From contig CAMDKK010000009.1 of assembly GCA_945901045.1 (NCBI GenBank), positions 1 through 64,000 of the forward strand: 64,000 bases of DNA, in the 5' to 3' direction. The notes beneath the pieces were generated by a model. That model saw only the letters and a list, made by a program, of their open reading frames with translations, did no database searches and was not told where the DNA came from. The position numbers and the translations under genes were made by a program. Of this stretch, positions 48,491 through 57,785 are shown one piece after another. Each line of letters begins with the position of its first letter. Position 1 is the first letter of the stretch. The DNA is from Limnohabitans sp. Rim8 (GTDB lineage: Bacteria; Pseudomonadota; Gammaproteobacteria; Burkholderiales; Burkholderiaceae_C).

Positions 48491-49513
48491 ATGCACTTTG
48501 AGCCCCTGATCGAGCTGACCCGCAATGGCGTGCAGGAATGTCTGCATTGGGGCGCCATGGCACTGACCGACACCGAAGGCCGTGTGTTGGCCCATGTCGG
48601 CAATCCGCACTGGCTGTGCTTTACCCGGTCTACCCTCAAGCCCTTGCAAGCCTTGCCGCTCGTGCACGCCGGGGGCGCGGCTCATTTTGGCTTGAACTCG
48701 CAAGAACTGGCCATGCTGTGCGCCAGCCACAATGGCGAGGACATGCACGTCGCACAAGTGGGTTCGATTTTGCGTAAGACTGGACTCACGCCGACGCAAA
48801 TGCAATGTGGTTGCCATGTACCTTACCGTTTCAGCTTTTTAGACCAGCCCATGCCCGAGGGATTTGTCTACGACGAGCGGCACCACAATTGCAGCGGCAA
48901 GCACAGCGGCTTTATGGCGTATTGCGTTCAGCATGGCTTGCCCATCGACACCTACACCGAGCTTGACCATCCCTTGCAACAGGCGGTGCGCTTGGCGGTG
49001 GCTGATGTGGCAGGGTTCAGCAGCGAACAGTTGAGGCTGGGCATTGACGGCTGCTCTGCACCCAACTACGCCATGCCCCTGTCCAGACTGGCGCGTTGCT
49101 ATGCCCGTTTGGCCCGGCCCCAGGCTGCAGGCCACTATGGTGAAAGCCTGCAAACCCTCTCAAACGCCATGACCGCTCACCCCGAATTGGTCTCGGGTAC
49201 CGGTCGCAATGATGCAGACTTCATGCGCGCGGGCCAAGGCGACTGGGTGAGCAAGGTGGGCGCCGATGGTGTGCAGGTGGTGGGCAGTCGCTCCCGAGGC
49301 CAAGCCTTGGCCATCAAAATCATGGACGGCAACAAAGCAGCACTCTTTGCCGCGACCGTGGAGGCGCTGGACCAACTGGGTTGGCTAGACGTTGCGCAAA
49401 GGGCTGAACTCTCACCTTGGCGTGCACAGCTTCTGAGCAACGTGGCGGGCTTGGCGGTAGGCGAGCGACGCCCCGTCTTTCGGTTGACTCACGGCGACTC
49501 TGGCGCTCACTGA
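48491..49513 (+). CDS. asparaginase, type II (Rhizobium etli-like) family
   Basis: A 340-aa enzyme of the asparaginase II family, unrelated to E. coli AnsB. The serine-lysine pairs that form the active site are seen in FTRSTLKPLQAL and NCSGKHSGF, and the Cys/metal region is near IDGCSAPNYAMPL. It would make aspartate and ammonia from asparagine. It follows fahA by 45 bp and may share its transcript, but no metabolic link is evident. Confidence 0.87.
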   Translation: MHFEPLIELTRNGVQECLHWGAMALTDTEGRVLAHVGNPHWLCFTRSTLKPLQALPLVHAGGAAHFGLNSQELAMLCASHNGEDMHVAQVGSILRKTGLTPTQMQCGCHVPYRFSFLDQPMPEGFVYDERHHNCSGKHSGFMAYCVQHGLPIDTYTELDHPLQQAVRLAVADVAGFSSEQLRLGIDGCSAPNYAMPLSRLARCYARLARPQAAGHYGESLQTLSNAMTAHPELVSGTGRNDADFMRAGQGDWVSKVGADGVQVVGSRSRGQALAIKIMDGNKAALFAATVEALDQLGWLDVAQRAELSPWRAQLLSNVAGLAVGERRPVFRLTHGDSGAH

Positions 49514-49543
49514 GCAGCCATCAGATCAGGCTTTGGGGCCGCT

Positions 49544-50221
49544 TTAGCGCTGTCCAAAAATGGCTGTCCCGATGCGCACCATGGTGCTGCCCTCGCTGAC
49601 GGCCACATCCAGATCCGAGCTCATGCCCATGGACAAGGTGTCCAACTGCAGACCTGTTGACTTCAAGCGCAGCCACAAAGCATGCGCCTGTGCATGGACC
49701 GCACGGGTAGTTTCCTCGTCACCGGGCTCAGGGATGGTCATGATGCCGCGCAATTGCAAGTGCGGCAAAACTGCAACGGCCTCTGCCAGCGCCAGCGCTT
49801 GGTCGGGCGCCACGCCCGACTTGTTTTCGCCGCCATCCAAATTGACTTGAATGCAGACCTGCAAGGGTGGCAAAGAGGGCGGGCGCTGGGCCGACAAACG
49901 CTCGGCCGTCTTGAATCGGTCAATCGAATGCACCCAATCAAAATGCGCAGCAACCAAACGTGTTTTATTGCTCTGGACCGGTCCGATGCAATGCCACTCG
50001 AGGGCAAGATCCTGCAAAGCTTGGATTTTGTCCACGCCTTCCTGGATGTAGTTTTCACCAAAAGCGCGTTGCCCGGCCGCATGGGCAAGACGCACCTCTG
50101 GCGCGCCAAATGTTTTGGACACGGCAAGCAAGCGCACACTGGCTGGGTCGCGCCCTGCGGCCTGGCAAGCGGACGCAATGCGCGTTTCTACGCCTTGAAG
50201 ATTCTGGGCAATGGTGGACAT
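49544..50221 (-). CDS. YggS-family PLP homeostasis protein
   Basis: A 225-aa PLP-binding barrel protein without a known catalytic activity. The PLP Lys is in RLLAVSKTFGAPEVR. Further motifs are FGENYIQEG, WHCIGPVQSNKTR and the C-terminal LSMGMSSDLDVAVSEGSTMVRIGTAIFG. Divergent from pilT, with 55 bp between the start codons. A YggS gene next to pil genes is usual in proteobacteria. Confidence 0.94.
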   Translation of the reverse strand: MSTIAQNLQGVETRIASACQAAGRDPASVRLLAVSKTFGAPEVRLAHAAGQRAFGENYIQEGVDKIQALQDLALEWHCIGPVQSNKTRLVAAHFDWVHSIDRFKTAERLSAQRPPSLPPLQVCIQVNLDGGENKSGVAPDQALALAEAVAVLPHLQLRGIMTIPEPGDEETTRAVHAQAHALWLRLKSTGLQLDTLSMGMSSDLDVAVSEGSTMVRIGTAIFGQR

Positions 50222-50276
50222 AATCGTGCCAAGGGTACCAAATTCACAGAGTACCTCTGACCATCAGGGAGGGTCT

Positions 50277-51326
50277 ATGCAAATAGAACAATGGCTGCGC
50301 ATGGCTTTGGCCTTGGGTGCATCGGACTTGCATCTGTCCGCCGGTCTGGCGCCGATGGTTCGGGTCCATGGCGAATTACGCACTTTGGACACGCAAGCGC
50401 CCGTTTGCACGGATACGCAAATCAGGCAAGTCCTGGCGCACATCATGCCGCCCGCACGTTGGGCGGTTTTTACCGATACTTTGGAAGATGACTTTGCCAT
50501 TGAATGGGCTGATGGTGGGCGCTTCAGGGTGAACGCCTTTCATCACCAAAGAGGACCGGGCTTGGTCATGCGGGCCATTGCGCAACAGGTACCTCGACTG
50601 GGTGACCTGCATGCGCCAGAGCTGTTGAGTTCATTGGCCCTCAAGTCCAGCGGCTTGATTTTGGTCACAGGGCCTACGGGATGTGGCAAATCGACCCTGC
50701 TGGCAGCGCTTTTGGACCATGCCAACCGAAGCTTGAGGGGTCATTTGCTGACCATCGAGGACCCGATTGAATTCGTGCACACTCCGCTGCAATGCGCCGT
50801 TAACCAGCGCGAGGTGGGGCTGCATACCCACAGTTTTGAAGCCGCACTGCGCTCGGCTTTGCGCGAAGACCCCGATGTGATCCTGATCGGTGAGCTGCGG
50901 GACCTGGCAAGCATCCGCCTGGCCTTGACGGCCGCAGAAACCGGGCATTTGGTTCTGGCCTCATTGCACACGGCCAGCGCCCCCAGGGCCGTGGACCGGA
51001 TCGTAGACGTCTTTCCTGCCGAAGAAAAAGACATGGTGCGAACCATGCTCTCGGAGTCCTTGTTGGCGGTCGTGGCGCAAACCTTGTGCAAGCGTGAAGA
51101 CGGGCAAGGGCGCATCGCTGCACACGAGGTCATGCTGGCCACTCCCGCAATACGCAATTTGATTCGCGAGGGCAAGGTCGCGCAACTGTATTCAGCGCTG
51201 CAAACCGGAGGGCAAGCGGGTATGCAAACCCTGGACCAAAGTCTGCAGGCTTTGGCCAAAAAATCACTGATTTCGATGGCCACAGCCCGTGCATTGGCCC
51301 GTTTCCCTGAAAATTTCCCAGCTTGA
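50277..51326 (+). CDS. pilT: type IV pilus retraction ATPase PilT
   Basis: PilT drives pilus disassembly and twitching. The Walker A GPTGCGKST is at residues 132-140. Further motifs are the Asp box TIEDPIEF, the Walker B IGELRD (GEMRD in many homologues), the His box ASLHTASA and the PilT signature AIRNLIREGK. The ATG at 50277 follows GGGAGGG and gives 349 aa. pilU usually follows pilT in related bacteria but is absent here. Confidence 0.93.
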   Translation: MQIEQWLRMALALGASDLHLSAGLAPMVRVHGELRTLDTQAPVCTDTQIRQVLAHIMPPARWAVFTDTLEDDFAIEWADGGRFRVNAFHHQRGPGLVMRAIAQQVPRLGDLHAPELLSSLALKSSGLILVTGPTGCGKSTLLAALLDHANRSLRGHLLTIEDPIEFVHTPLQCAVNQREVGLHTHSFEAALRSALREDPDVILIGELRDLASIRLALTAAETGHLVLASLHTASAPRAVDRIVDVFPAEEKDMVRTMLSESLLAVVAQTLCKREDGQGRIAAHEVMLATPAIRNLIREGKVAQLYSALQTGGQAGMQTLDQSLQALAKKSLISMATARALARFPENFPA

Positions 51327-51400
51327 TCACCGCAATACGTCTTCGCACTGCCTCGCCACCTGCTAAATTACACGTTTTATTCTATGAGGTGAAAAACACC

Positions 51401-52315
51401 ATGAGCAGCTTGAACCCTAAATCCTACGCTACCTCACCCGCCCGCCGTGTGGCCTTTTTGGGCCTGGGGGTGATGGGCTATCCGATGGCTGGCCACTTGG
51501 CACTGGCCGGTCACCATGTCACGGTCTACAACCGCACGCCCGCCAAAGCCCAAGCCTGGTGCGCGGAGTTTGCTGGCTCTCAGGGCATAGCGCAAGCGGC
51601 GACACCCCGTGAAGCGGCAGCCAACGCCGAGATCGTGTTTTGTTGCGTGGGCAACGACGATGACTTGCGCGGCGTGGTGCTGGGCGCAGACGGTGCTTTT
51701 GCGGGCATGCAAAAAGGCGCCATCTTTGTCGACCACACCACCGCATCCGCCAGTATTGCTCGCGAATTGAGCATCGAAGCCCACAAATTGGGACTGGCCT
51801 TTGTAGATGCGCCAGTCTCAGGGGGGCAAGCCGGCGCACAAAACGGCATGCTGACCGTCATGTGTGGCGGCAACGCGACTGACTTTGAAGAGGTCAAACC
51901 AGCAGGCATGGCTTTCTCCCGCGCCTTTACATTGCTCGGCGAGCCGGGCGCGGGGCAATTGGCCAAAATGGTCAACCAGATTTGCATTGCCGGCCTGGTA
52001 CAAGGCCTGTCCGAAGCGATTGCCTTCGGTCAACACGCCGGTCTGGACATGAATGCAGTGCTGGAAGTGATCAGCAAAGGCGCCGCACAAAGCTGGCAGA
52101 TGGAAAACCGCGGTAAAACCATGGTCGCCGACCAATTTGAGTTTGGCTTTGCCGTCGACTGGATGCGCAAAGACTTGGGACTGGTGCTGGACGAAGCGAA
52201 ACGCAACGGTGCACGTTTGCCAGTGACGGCCTTGGTTGATCAGTTTTACGCCGATGTCCAACTGATGGGCGGACGCCGCTGGGACACCTCCAGCCTGATC
52301 AAGCGTTTGCGCTGA
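51401..52315 (+). CDS. beta-hydroxyacid dehydrogenase (3-hydroxyisobutyrate dehydrogenase family)
   Basis: A 304-aa NAD(P)-dependent enzyme. The Rossmann motif is VAFLGLGVMGYPMAGHL, the substrate-binding motif is FVDAPVSGGQAGAQ, and the catalytic Lys is in GQLAKMVNQI. Tartronate semialdehyde reductase (GarR), 3-hydroxyisobutyrate dehydrogenase or a similar enzyme is possible. GAGG precedes the ATG by about 11 nt. It lies 74 bp after pilT, probably separate. Confidence 0.88.
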   Translation: MSSLNPKSYATSPARRVAFLGLGVMGYPMAGHLALAGHHVTVYNRTPAKAQAWCAEFAGSQGIAQAATPREAAANAEIVFCCVGNDDDLRGVVLGADGAFAGMQKGAIFVDHTTASASIARELSIEAHKLGLAFVDAPVSGGQAGAQNGMLTVMCGGNATDFEEVKPAGMAFSRAFTLLGEPGAGQLAKMVNQICIAGLVQGLSEAIAFGQHAGLDMNAVLEVISKGAAQSWQMENRGKTMVADQFEFGFAVDWMRKDLGLVLDEAKRNGARLPVTALVDQFYADVQLMGGRRWDTSSLIKRLR

Positions 52316-52340
52316 CCAGGCAAGAGGGACTCGGCCCGAC

Positions 52341-52967
52341 TTATTTGGCCGAGGTTTGAGCGCTCAGGCGCTTGAGCTCTTCTTCAGAGATGATGTCCAG
52401 CAAGCGCACCACCTTGGTGACGCCGCCAATGCTGCGCGCAATGTCGGTCGCACGCTGGGCTTCACGGCTGGTCACACGGCCCATCAAATACACCACACCG
52501 TATTCGGTCACGACTTTGAAAGCATTGGACTGCAGGTCTTTGGCGTCCACAAACAAGGCTTTGATCTGACCTGAAATGATGGCGTCTTTCGATCGCTGCG
52601 TCAGCGAGCTGACGGGTTGAACTGTCAACTCATTGGCCACGGCTTTGACATTTTCTTGGCTCTGAGCAATCTTGTTGGCCTTGTCTTTGTCGGCTGCGGT
52701 ACTGACCTCGCCGGTCAACAGCACCTGGCGGTTGTAGCTGGTCACATTGATGTGTGCGCTATCGCCCAAGTTTTGTCGCATGCCATGCGCTGTGCGCAGC
52801 TCAATACTTTCATCTTCGAGTTGCATGCCCGAGGTTCGGCGATCGACCACCACCATGCCGGTCATTACCGCTCCGCCCACCATCAGCGGCGCGCAAGCAG
52901 ACAAAGTCATGATCACAGCCGCAGCGGCCAAGCTTGAGATCACAATTTTTTGAAATGATTTGTTCAT
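52341..52967 (-). CDS. BON-domain lipoprotein, DolP-like
   Basis: A 208-aa lipoprotein. The signal ends in the lipobox LSAC (Cys25). Two BON domains follow (about residues 55-120 and 130-200), e.g. AHINVTSYNRQVLLTGEV and VVTEYGVVYLMGRV. It matches DolP/YraP, an outer-membrane integrity protein. It overlaps the upstream SIS gene by 4 nt, and together with yraN and rsmI gives the conserved rsmI-yraN-diaA-dolP set. Confidence 0.9.
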   Translation of the reverse strand: MNKSFQKIVISSLAAAAVIMTLSACAPLMVGGAVMTGMVVVDRRTSGMQLEDESIELRTAHGMRQNLGDSAHINVTSYNRQVLLTGEVSTAADKDKANKIAQSQENVKAVANELTVQPVSSLTQRSKDAIISGQIKALFVDAKDLQSNAFKVVTEYGVVYLMGRVTSREAQRATDIARSIGGVTKVVRLLDIISEEELKRLSAQTSAK

Positions 52968-53551
52968 TCACTTAACTCCTGTTCGCCCAATAATTGGGCA
53001 TCCACACCGTCGCACAAGCAGTGCAACACCAATTGTTGAACCTCGCGAATGCGCGCCACCCGGTCATGGGGCACGCAGACGTGCACATCTGTTTCACGCA
53101 GCAGTTTAGCCAATGCACCGCCCCCTTTGCCCGTCAAGGCTATGACCGTCATGTCGCGTTCATGTGCCGCGTGCACGGCCTGCTGCAACACGGGCTCTTC
53201 GCCTGCGGTGGTCAACACCATCAGCACATCGCCGGTATGGCCCAAAGCGCGCACTTGTCGCGCCAAAGCCTGGTCCTCGGGCGCAACCGCCAAGACTGCA
53301 AAATCGCCGCTCAGCGCCAAGGCGGCCAGTTCAGGTCGCTCGCGCTCAAATCCACCGACAAACAAGCTGGCGAAATACTGGGCCGAAGGCGCGGTACCGC
53401 CCCAACCTGCAACCAACACGGTTCCGCCACTGGTGACGCAGGCGAGCAAGGCTTGCACGCCCGACTCCACCGGTTTGGCCAAAGGTTCTGCCGCCTGGTA
53501 CTGCAGGTCGGCACTGTCAATAAAATGTTGCTGGATGCGCAGGTCTAACAT
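52964..53551 (-). CDS. SIS-domain protein, DiaA/GmhA family
   Basis: A 195-aa sugar-isomerase-fold protein. The N-terminal helix and the SIS core TVLVAGWGGTAPSAQYFASLFVGG and VLMVLTTAGEEPVLQQA match DiaA, which promotes DnaA assembly at oriC. The usual phosphate-binding SxxS reads WGGTAPSA here, where GNGGSA is normal, so phosphosugar binding may be altered. The place between yraN and dolP favours DiaA over GmhA. Confidence 0.85.
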   Translation of the reverse strand: MLDLRIQQHFIDSADLQYQAAEPLAKPVESGVQALLACVTSGGTVLVAGWGGTAPSAQYFASLFVGGFERERPELAALALSGDFAVLAVAPEDQALARQVRALGHTGDVLMVLTTAGEEPVLQQAVHAAHERDMTVIALTGKGGGALAKLLRETDVHVCVPHDRVARIREVQQLVLHCLCDGVDAQLLGEQELSE

Positions 53552-53595
53552 GAGCGGGATGATAACCCTTCGATGCGACCCTTCCAGCGAAAACT

Positions 53596-53979
53596 TCAGG
53601 CACCGTCACCGTCAAATGCCGATTGCAACCACTGCAAACCCTCGGCTTCGACCACCACCACGTCAAACCGAGAGGGGGGCAGTTGCCGATAACGCATCAA
53701 ATAATGGCGGGCAGCAAACACGATGCGCCGTTGCTTAACCGCCCCCACACTGGCGGCGGCACCGCCAAAGGCGCGCGTCGCCCTGTGGCGCACCTCGACA
53801 AAGACCACTGTTGTATCGGGCAATTGCATGATCAAATCAATTTCGCCACCCCCTCGCCCAGGGGTCCGATAATTGCGCTGTAACAAACGCAAGCCTTTGT
53901 CTTGTAAATAGGCCAATGCGGCCTCTTCTGAGGCATCACCCCGGGACTTGGTGGTTTGATTTTTATTGAGGAATTCCAT
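53596..53979 (-). CDS. YraN-family (UPF0102) endonuclease-like protein
   Basis: A 127-aa protein with a PD-(D/E)xK-like core: GDASEEAALAYLQDKGLRLLQRN, GGGEIDLIMQ and VVFVEVRHR, the last having R where K is usual. The function is unknown. Its ATG overlaps the divergent rsmI start region. Confidence 0.87.
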   Translation of the reverse strand: MEFLNKNQTTKSRGDASEEAALAYLQDKGLRLLQRNYRTPGRGGGEIDLIMQLPDTTVVFVEVRHRATRAFGGAAASVGAVKQRRIVFAARHYLMRYRQLPPSRFDVVVVEAEGLQWLQSAFDGDGA

Positions 53980-54947
53980 TGACTTTGCCTACCTTGACTG
54001 ATGAACCCGCGGAGCACGCCACCCCGACTTCAACTCTGAGTTCGAATGCCTGGGCGCGGGCTTTGACGGCAGCGCATGACACCAGCGCCCATCAAAACCA
54101 TCCAACACACACACTGTATGTCGTTGCCACCCCGATTGGCAACCTTTCTGACATCACTTTGCGAGCATTGCATTTGCTCAACCTGTGCGAGGTGATCGCC
54201 TGTGAAGACACGCGCCACACGCAGCAGTTACTGCGCGCCTATGGCATTGACAAAAGCGGTGCACAACTGATCGCACTGCACCAACACAATGAACACGAAG
54301 CTGCGCAAACCGTGATTTCACGCTTGGCACAAGGTCAGCGTGTCGCTTATGTGAGCGATGCAGGCACGCCGGCCATCAGTGACCCGGGTGCCCGCTTGGT
54401 CGACGCCACGCGCAACGCAGGTTTTCGCGTCTTGCCTTTGCCGGGCGCCAGCAGCGTCACCACGGTATTGAGTGCTGCAGGCATGACCGGGCAAGACGGG
54501 TTTGTGTTTGTCGGCTTCTTGCCCAGCAAAGCCACCGAAAGACAACACGCGGTTCAAAAATTGGCCAGTGAAACCCGCGCCATTGTGTTGCTTGAAGCAC
54601 CGCACCGCATAGAAGCTTTGTGCCAAGCCCTCAGCGTGCTGGGCACACGACGGGTCACCATTGGGCGCGAATTAACCAAACAGTTTGAAAACATCGACAC
54701 CCTGGCCGCGTGTGAACTGCCAGCGTGGTTGGCTGGCAAACCCGAGCGACAGCGCGGTGAGTTTGTGTTGGTGATCCATGATGCACCCGCAGCCCATGTT
54801 CAAGGCGATGGCCTGCGTGTCCTGCAGTTGCTGCTGCCAGAGCTGCCCCTCAAAACGGCCGTCAAGCTGGCCGCCGAAATCAGTGGCGAATCGAAAAATT
54901 TTTTATACGATCAGGCCTTGGTGCTGAAAAATGCTGCGGCCGAATAA
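53979..54947 (+). CDS. rsmI: 16S rRNA 2'-O-ribose C1402 methyltransferase
   Basis: RsmI methylates C1402 in the decoding centre with SAM. Motifs are TLYVVATPIGNLSDITLRAL, EDTRHTQQLL, YVSDAGTPAISDPG and PGASSV. There is no in-frame ATG before the conserved core; the start is probably TTG 53979 or one of the next TTGs, giving up to 322 aa. The divergent yraN start codon lies opposite, so the two genes begin on the same few bases. Confidence 0.94.
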   Translation: MTLPTLTDEPAEHATPTSTLSSNAWARALTAAHDTSAHQNHPTHTLYVVATPIGNLSDITLRALHLLNLCEVIACEDTRHTQQLLRAYGIDKSGAQLIALHQHNEHEAAQTVISRLAQGQRVAYVSDAGTPAISDPGARLVDATRNAGFRVLPLPGASSVTTVLSAAGMTGQDGFVFVGFLPSKATERQHAVQKLASETRAIVLLEAPHRIEALCQALSVLGTRRVTIGRELTKQFENIDTLAACELPAWLAGKPERQRGEFVLVIHDAPAAHVQGDGLRVLQLLLPELPLKTAVKLAAEISGESKNFLYDQALVLKNAAAE

Positions 54948-54967
54948 GCCTGAACAAGACACACAAT

Positions 54968-55873
54968 TTATCGTTTTCTCAACCCCAGCCACATCACAGC
55001 AGCGACCACCAGCAATGCGCCTGCAACCTGCATGGGCGCTATCGACTGGTCCAGCAAAGCCCAGGCCAAGACCAGCGCGCAGACCGGCTCAATGTTCATG
55101 ATGGCCGAATTGCCCACCACCCCCAAGCGTGGCAATACGGTGAACATGATGGTGAAAGCGGTGCCATAAAAAAATGTCAGCATCGCCAAGCCCCACCAAC
55201 CCGCCTGCGCCGTCGGCCAATGAAATCCTTCAAAAGACAACGCTCCTGAAATCGCCAACACCGCCACCAAGCCCATGGTGGAGAAGGTGCGCAAGCGACC
55301 ATCCAGGCCGACCACCTCATGCTGCGTGAGCACCATGGCCAAACCAAAAGTCGCTGATGCGGCCAGCGCAAAAGCAATGCCAGCACCGATCTGACTCCAA
55401 TGGGCAGCAGCGCCAAGCCCGGAAGCAGCGCCAAACACATCGAGCGCCATGGCCAAGCCGATCAACATCACAGGCATGGCCATCAACACCGCCCGTTCGG
55501 CTTTGTGTTGGTAGAGCACGCGGGCCCATACCGCCGTGGACAGCGGGTAGGTGTTGAATGCCAGCAATGCCAAAGCCACCGGCAAGCGCGCCACCGACGA
55601 ATACAAACACATGCTTTGCACGGCAATCAGTCCGCCAATGATCAACAAGAATTTTTTATCTCTTGTCGTCGTCGCAAAAGACACTTTTTGCTGCCAGAGC
55701 AACAAGCCCACCACCAAAGCTGTGACGGCGCTGCGGCAACTGACCGCCGTCACAACATCGACCCCGTTGTTGAAGGCAAAACGGGCAGCCACATGGTTGG
55801 CCCCCATCATGAAGGCGAGCAGCAACAAAGTAGCGAATGCGGTACCCGTCAGGGCTTTGCGGTCAGAGGTCAT
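54968..55873 (-). CDS. DMT-superfamily (EamA) transporter
   Basis: A 301-aa protein with ten hydrophobic helices in two EamA repeats, starting MTSDRKALTGTAFATLLLLAF and with NIEPVCALVLAWALLDQ in the second repeat. Substrate is unknown. I chose ATG 55873, 4 bp after the ketopantoate-reductase-like gene. It is the last gene of the hpa-associated run and could export a metabolite. Confidence 0.88.
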   Translation of the reverse strand: MTSDRKALTGTAFATLLLLAFMMGANHVAARFAFNNGVDVVTAVSCRSAVTALVVGLLLWQQKVSFATTTRDKKFLLIIGGLIAVQSMCLYSSVARLPVALALLAFNTYPLSTAVWARVLYQHKAERAVLMAMPVMLIGLAMALDVFGAASGLGAAAHWSQIGAGIAFALAASATFGLAMVLTQHEVVGLDGRLRTFSTMGLVAVLAISGALSFEGFHWPTAQAGWWGLAMLTFFYGTAFTIMFTVLPRLGVVGNSAIMNIEPVCALVLAWALLDQSIAPMQVAGALLVVAAVMWLGLRKR

Positions 55874-55877
55874 TCTT

Positions 55878-56861
55878 TTATTCTGCGGGGTAGAGTCCCA
55901 GCCCTCTGGCATGCAAGCGACTCAAGCCCAGCAGCGCATCGGTGAACGGCGTGGCCACGTGCGTGAGTTGTCCCAACTCGCGCACGGCACTGACCAAGGC
56001 ATCGAGCTCAATGGTTTTGCCTGCTTCCACATCCTGCAGCATCGAGGTTTTGAAAGCCCCCAATTTACGCGTGATGGCATGACGGTCATCGGGCTGCTGG
56101 TCAATGGGTATACCCAGTTGCTCGCCAATCGACTTGGCTTCAAGCATCACCGTTGAAATAAAGCCACGCACCAAGTCGTCGTTCAGGATCTTATCGGTGG
56201 TCGCACCGGTCATGCCGCTGATGGGGTTCACCGTCATGTTGCCCCACAGTTTGTACCAAATGTCTTTCTGAATCTGGGCTGACAGGCTTGCGTTGAAACC
56301 GGCCCGCACCAACTCATCAACCCAGCCCTGCGCACGTACTGTGGCTTGGCCCGAAGGCTCGCCCACAATCAGGCCGTTGCCAAAGTGATGACGGATGACG
56401 CCTGGGGCATCGACCGAACAACTGGAATGCACCACACCACCGAGCACATGCGCCGCTGGAATGCCTTGTGCGATGTCACCCCGAGGGTCGATGGTTTGCA
56501 AACGGGTGCCAGCCACTCGCTCCCCAAAGCCTTGCAAAAACCACCAAGGCACGCCATTCATGGCGGTAAACACAAGGGTTTGAGAGCCCAACAGTGGCCC
56601 GATTTGTGCGGCCACATCGGCCAAAGCAGGGGCTTTGACGGCGATGATCACGACATCTTGCACACCCAGCTCGGTGGGTTGGCTGCTGGCCCTTATTTGC
56701 ACGTTGTGCACCACGCCTGCTTGGTGGAGCGTCAAGCCCGCGGTTTGCAAAGCCTTGAGCGTTGTTCCACGTGCCACGGCACTGACAGTGCAACCGGCTT
56801 GCGCCAGATGTACGCCGAGCCAGCCTCCAATGGCACCCACACCGTAAATACAAACGTTCAT
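55878..56861 (-). CDS. 2-dehydropantoate 2-reductase family protein
   Basis: A 327-aa ketopantoate-reductase-like enzyme. NAD(P) motif CIYGVGAIGGWLGVHLA starts the protein. The catalytic Lys is in QKDIWYKLWGNMTVNPI, and the C-terminal domain is intact. It may be PanE, or a reductase for a related 2-oxo acid made by the hpa pathway, since its start overlaps the class II aldolase stop (ATGA). Confidence 0.85.
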   Translation of the reverse strand: MNVCIYGVGAIGGWLGVHLAQAGCTVSAVARGTTLKALQTAGLTLHQAGVVHNVQIRASSQPTELGVQDVVIIAVKAPALADVAAQIGPLLGSQTLVFTAMNGVPWWFLQGFGERVAGTRLQTIDPRGDIAQGIPAAHVLGGVVHSSCSVDAPGVIRHHFGNGLIVGEPSGQATVRAQGWVDELVRAGFNASLSAQIQKDIWYKLWGNMTVNPISGMTGATTDKILNDDLVRGFISTVMLEAKSIGEQLGIPIDQQPDDRHAITRKLGAFKTSMLQDVEAGKTIELDALVSAVRELGQLTHVATPFTDALLGLSRLHARGLGLYPAE

Positions 56862-57643
56862 GTTGCGTAACTTTCATCGATTCGATTGACTTGACGCACC
56901 AAGGCATCCAACACGTCACGGCCCGCGCCGTGGTTGGGATTGAATTGCAAAGCATCTTGAGTGCACTTGGCGGCAATCGCCTCGCTGACGGGAATGGCGA
57001 GGCCCATGCTGAAGGTGGCCATCTGAATTTCGCAGGCACGTTGCAAAGTCCACAAAATGGCAAAGGTGTGCGACAAATTCTGGCCCCAAGCCAGCAGGCC
57101 GTGGTTACGCAAAATAACCGCAGGCTTGTTGCCAATGCTTTTCAACAGGCGCGGCGCTTCGTCTGCATGGATGGTGATGCCTTCAAAATCATGGTACGCC
57201 ACCATGTCGTGCAGCTGTGCGGTGTAAAAATTGGTTTGCTGCAAGCCGCCTTGCAGGCACGCAACCGCCACGCCCGCGGTGGTGTGCGTGTGCATCACAC
57301 AGTGGGCTCCGTCCAGACCCTCATGAATCGCAGCGTGGACCGTGAAACCTGCCGGATTGACCGGAAATTTTGAGCCGTCCAGCACTCGGCCTTGGGCGTT
57401 GATTTTGACCAGATTGCTGGCCGTGACTTCGCTGTAATGCAGGCCGAAAGGGTTGATCAGAAATTGTTTTTCTGAACCACTGACCGACGCGGGCAATCGC
57501 ACCGTGATGTGGTTGTAGATCATCTCGGTCCAACCCAGCATGGCGAACACGCGGTAACAAGCCGCAAGCTCCAAGCGCGCGGTCCATTCATCGGGGTGCA
57601 CTTGGCCGCGTAAAGAGGGCAACATTGGAAGTGACTGCGACAT
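56858..57643 (-). CDS. class II aldolase/adducin family protein
   Basis: A 261-aa fuculose-aldolase-like protein. Metal ligands are in HCVMHTHTTAGVAVA and in RNHGLLAWG, with the N-terminal MIYNHITVRLP pattern. Many such proteins are aldolases or decarboxylases acting on 2-oxo-4-hydroxy acids. Its ATG lies 1 bp after the stop of the hpaI stump (TGACATG), so it stands where the aldolase step of the homoprotocatechuate pathway is usually encoded. A functional replacement is an inference. Confidence 0.87.
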   Translation of the reverse strand: MSQSLPMLPSLRGQVHPDEWTARLELAACYRVFAMLGWTEMIYNHITVRLPASVSGSEKQFLINPFGLHYSEVTASNLVKINAQGRVLDGSKFPVNPAGFTVHAAIHEGLDGAHCVMHTHTTAGVAVACLQGGLQQTNFYTAQLHDMVAYHDFEGITIHADEAPRLLKSIGNKPAVILRNHGLLAWGQNLSHTFAILWTLQRACEIQMATFSMGLAIPVSEAIAAKCTQDALQFNPNHGAGRDVLDALVRQVNRIDESYAT

Positions 57644-57644
57644 G

Positions 57645-57773
57645 TCAGTTCACCTTGCCCGTGAGGTCATTGACCACCTTGGCGCTAAAGAGACTGCTCA
57701 GGACCGGCCAAAATAAGCCTTGCTTTTTGCCAGCGTAGAGCATTTTTTTGAATGAATTTACGGGTGTTTTCAT
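57645..57773 (-). pseudogene. hpaI stump (4-hydroxy-2-oxoheptanedioate aldolase N-terminus)
   Basis: A 42-codon frame starts MKTPVNSFKKMLYAGKKQGL, which matches the beginning of HpaI/HpcH aldolases (M-x-T-P-V-N-x-F-K). It then departs and ends KVVNDLTGKVN-stop. GAGG lies 6 nt before the ATG. Intact HpaI is about 265 aa, so the metal and substrate residues are missing. It lies 12 bp after hpaH, where hpaI normally is. Confidence 0.75.
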
Positions 57774-57785
57774 GGCAGCCTCGGG

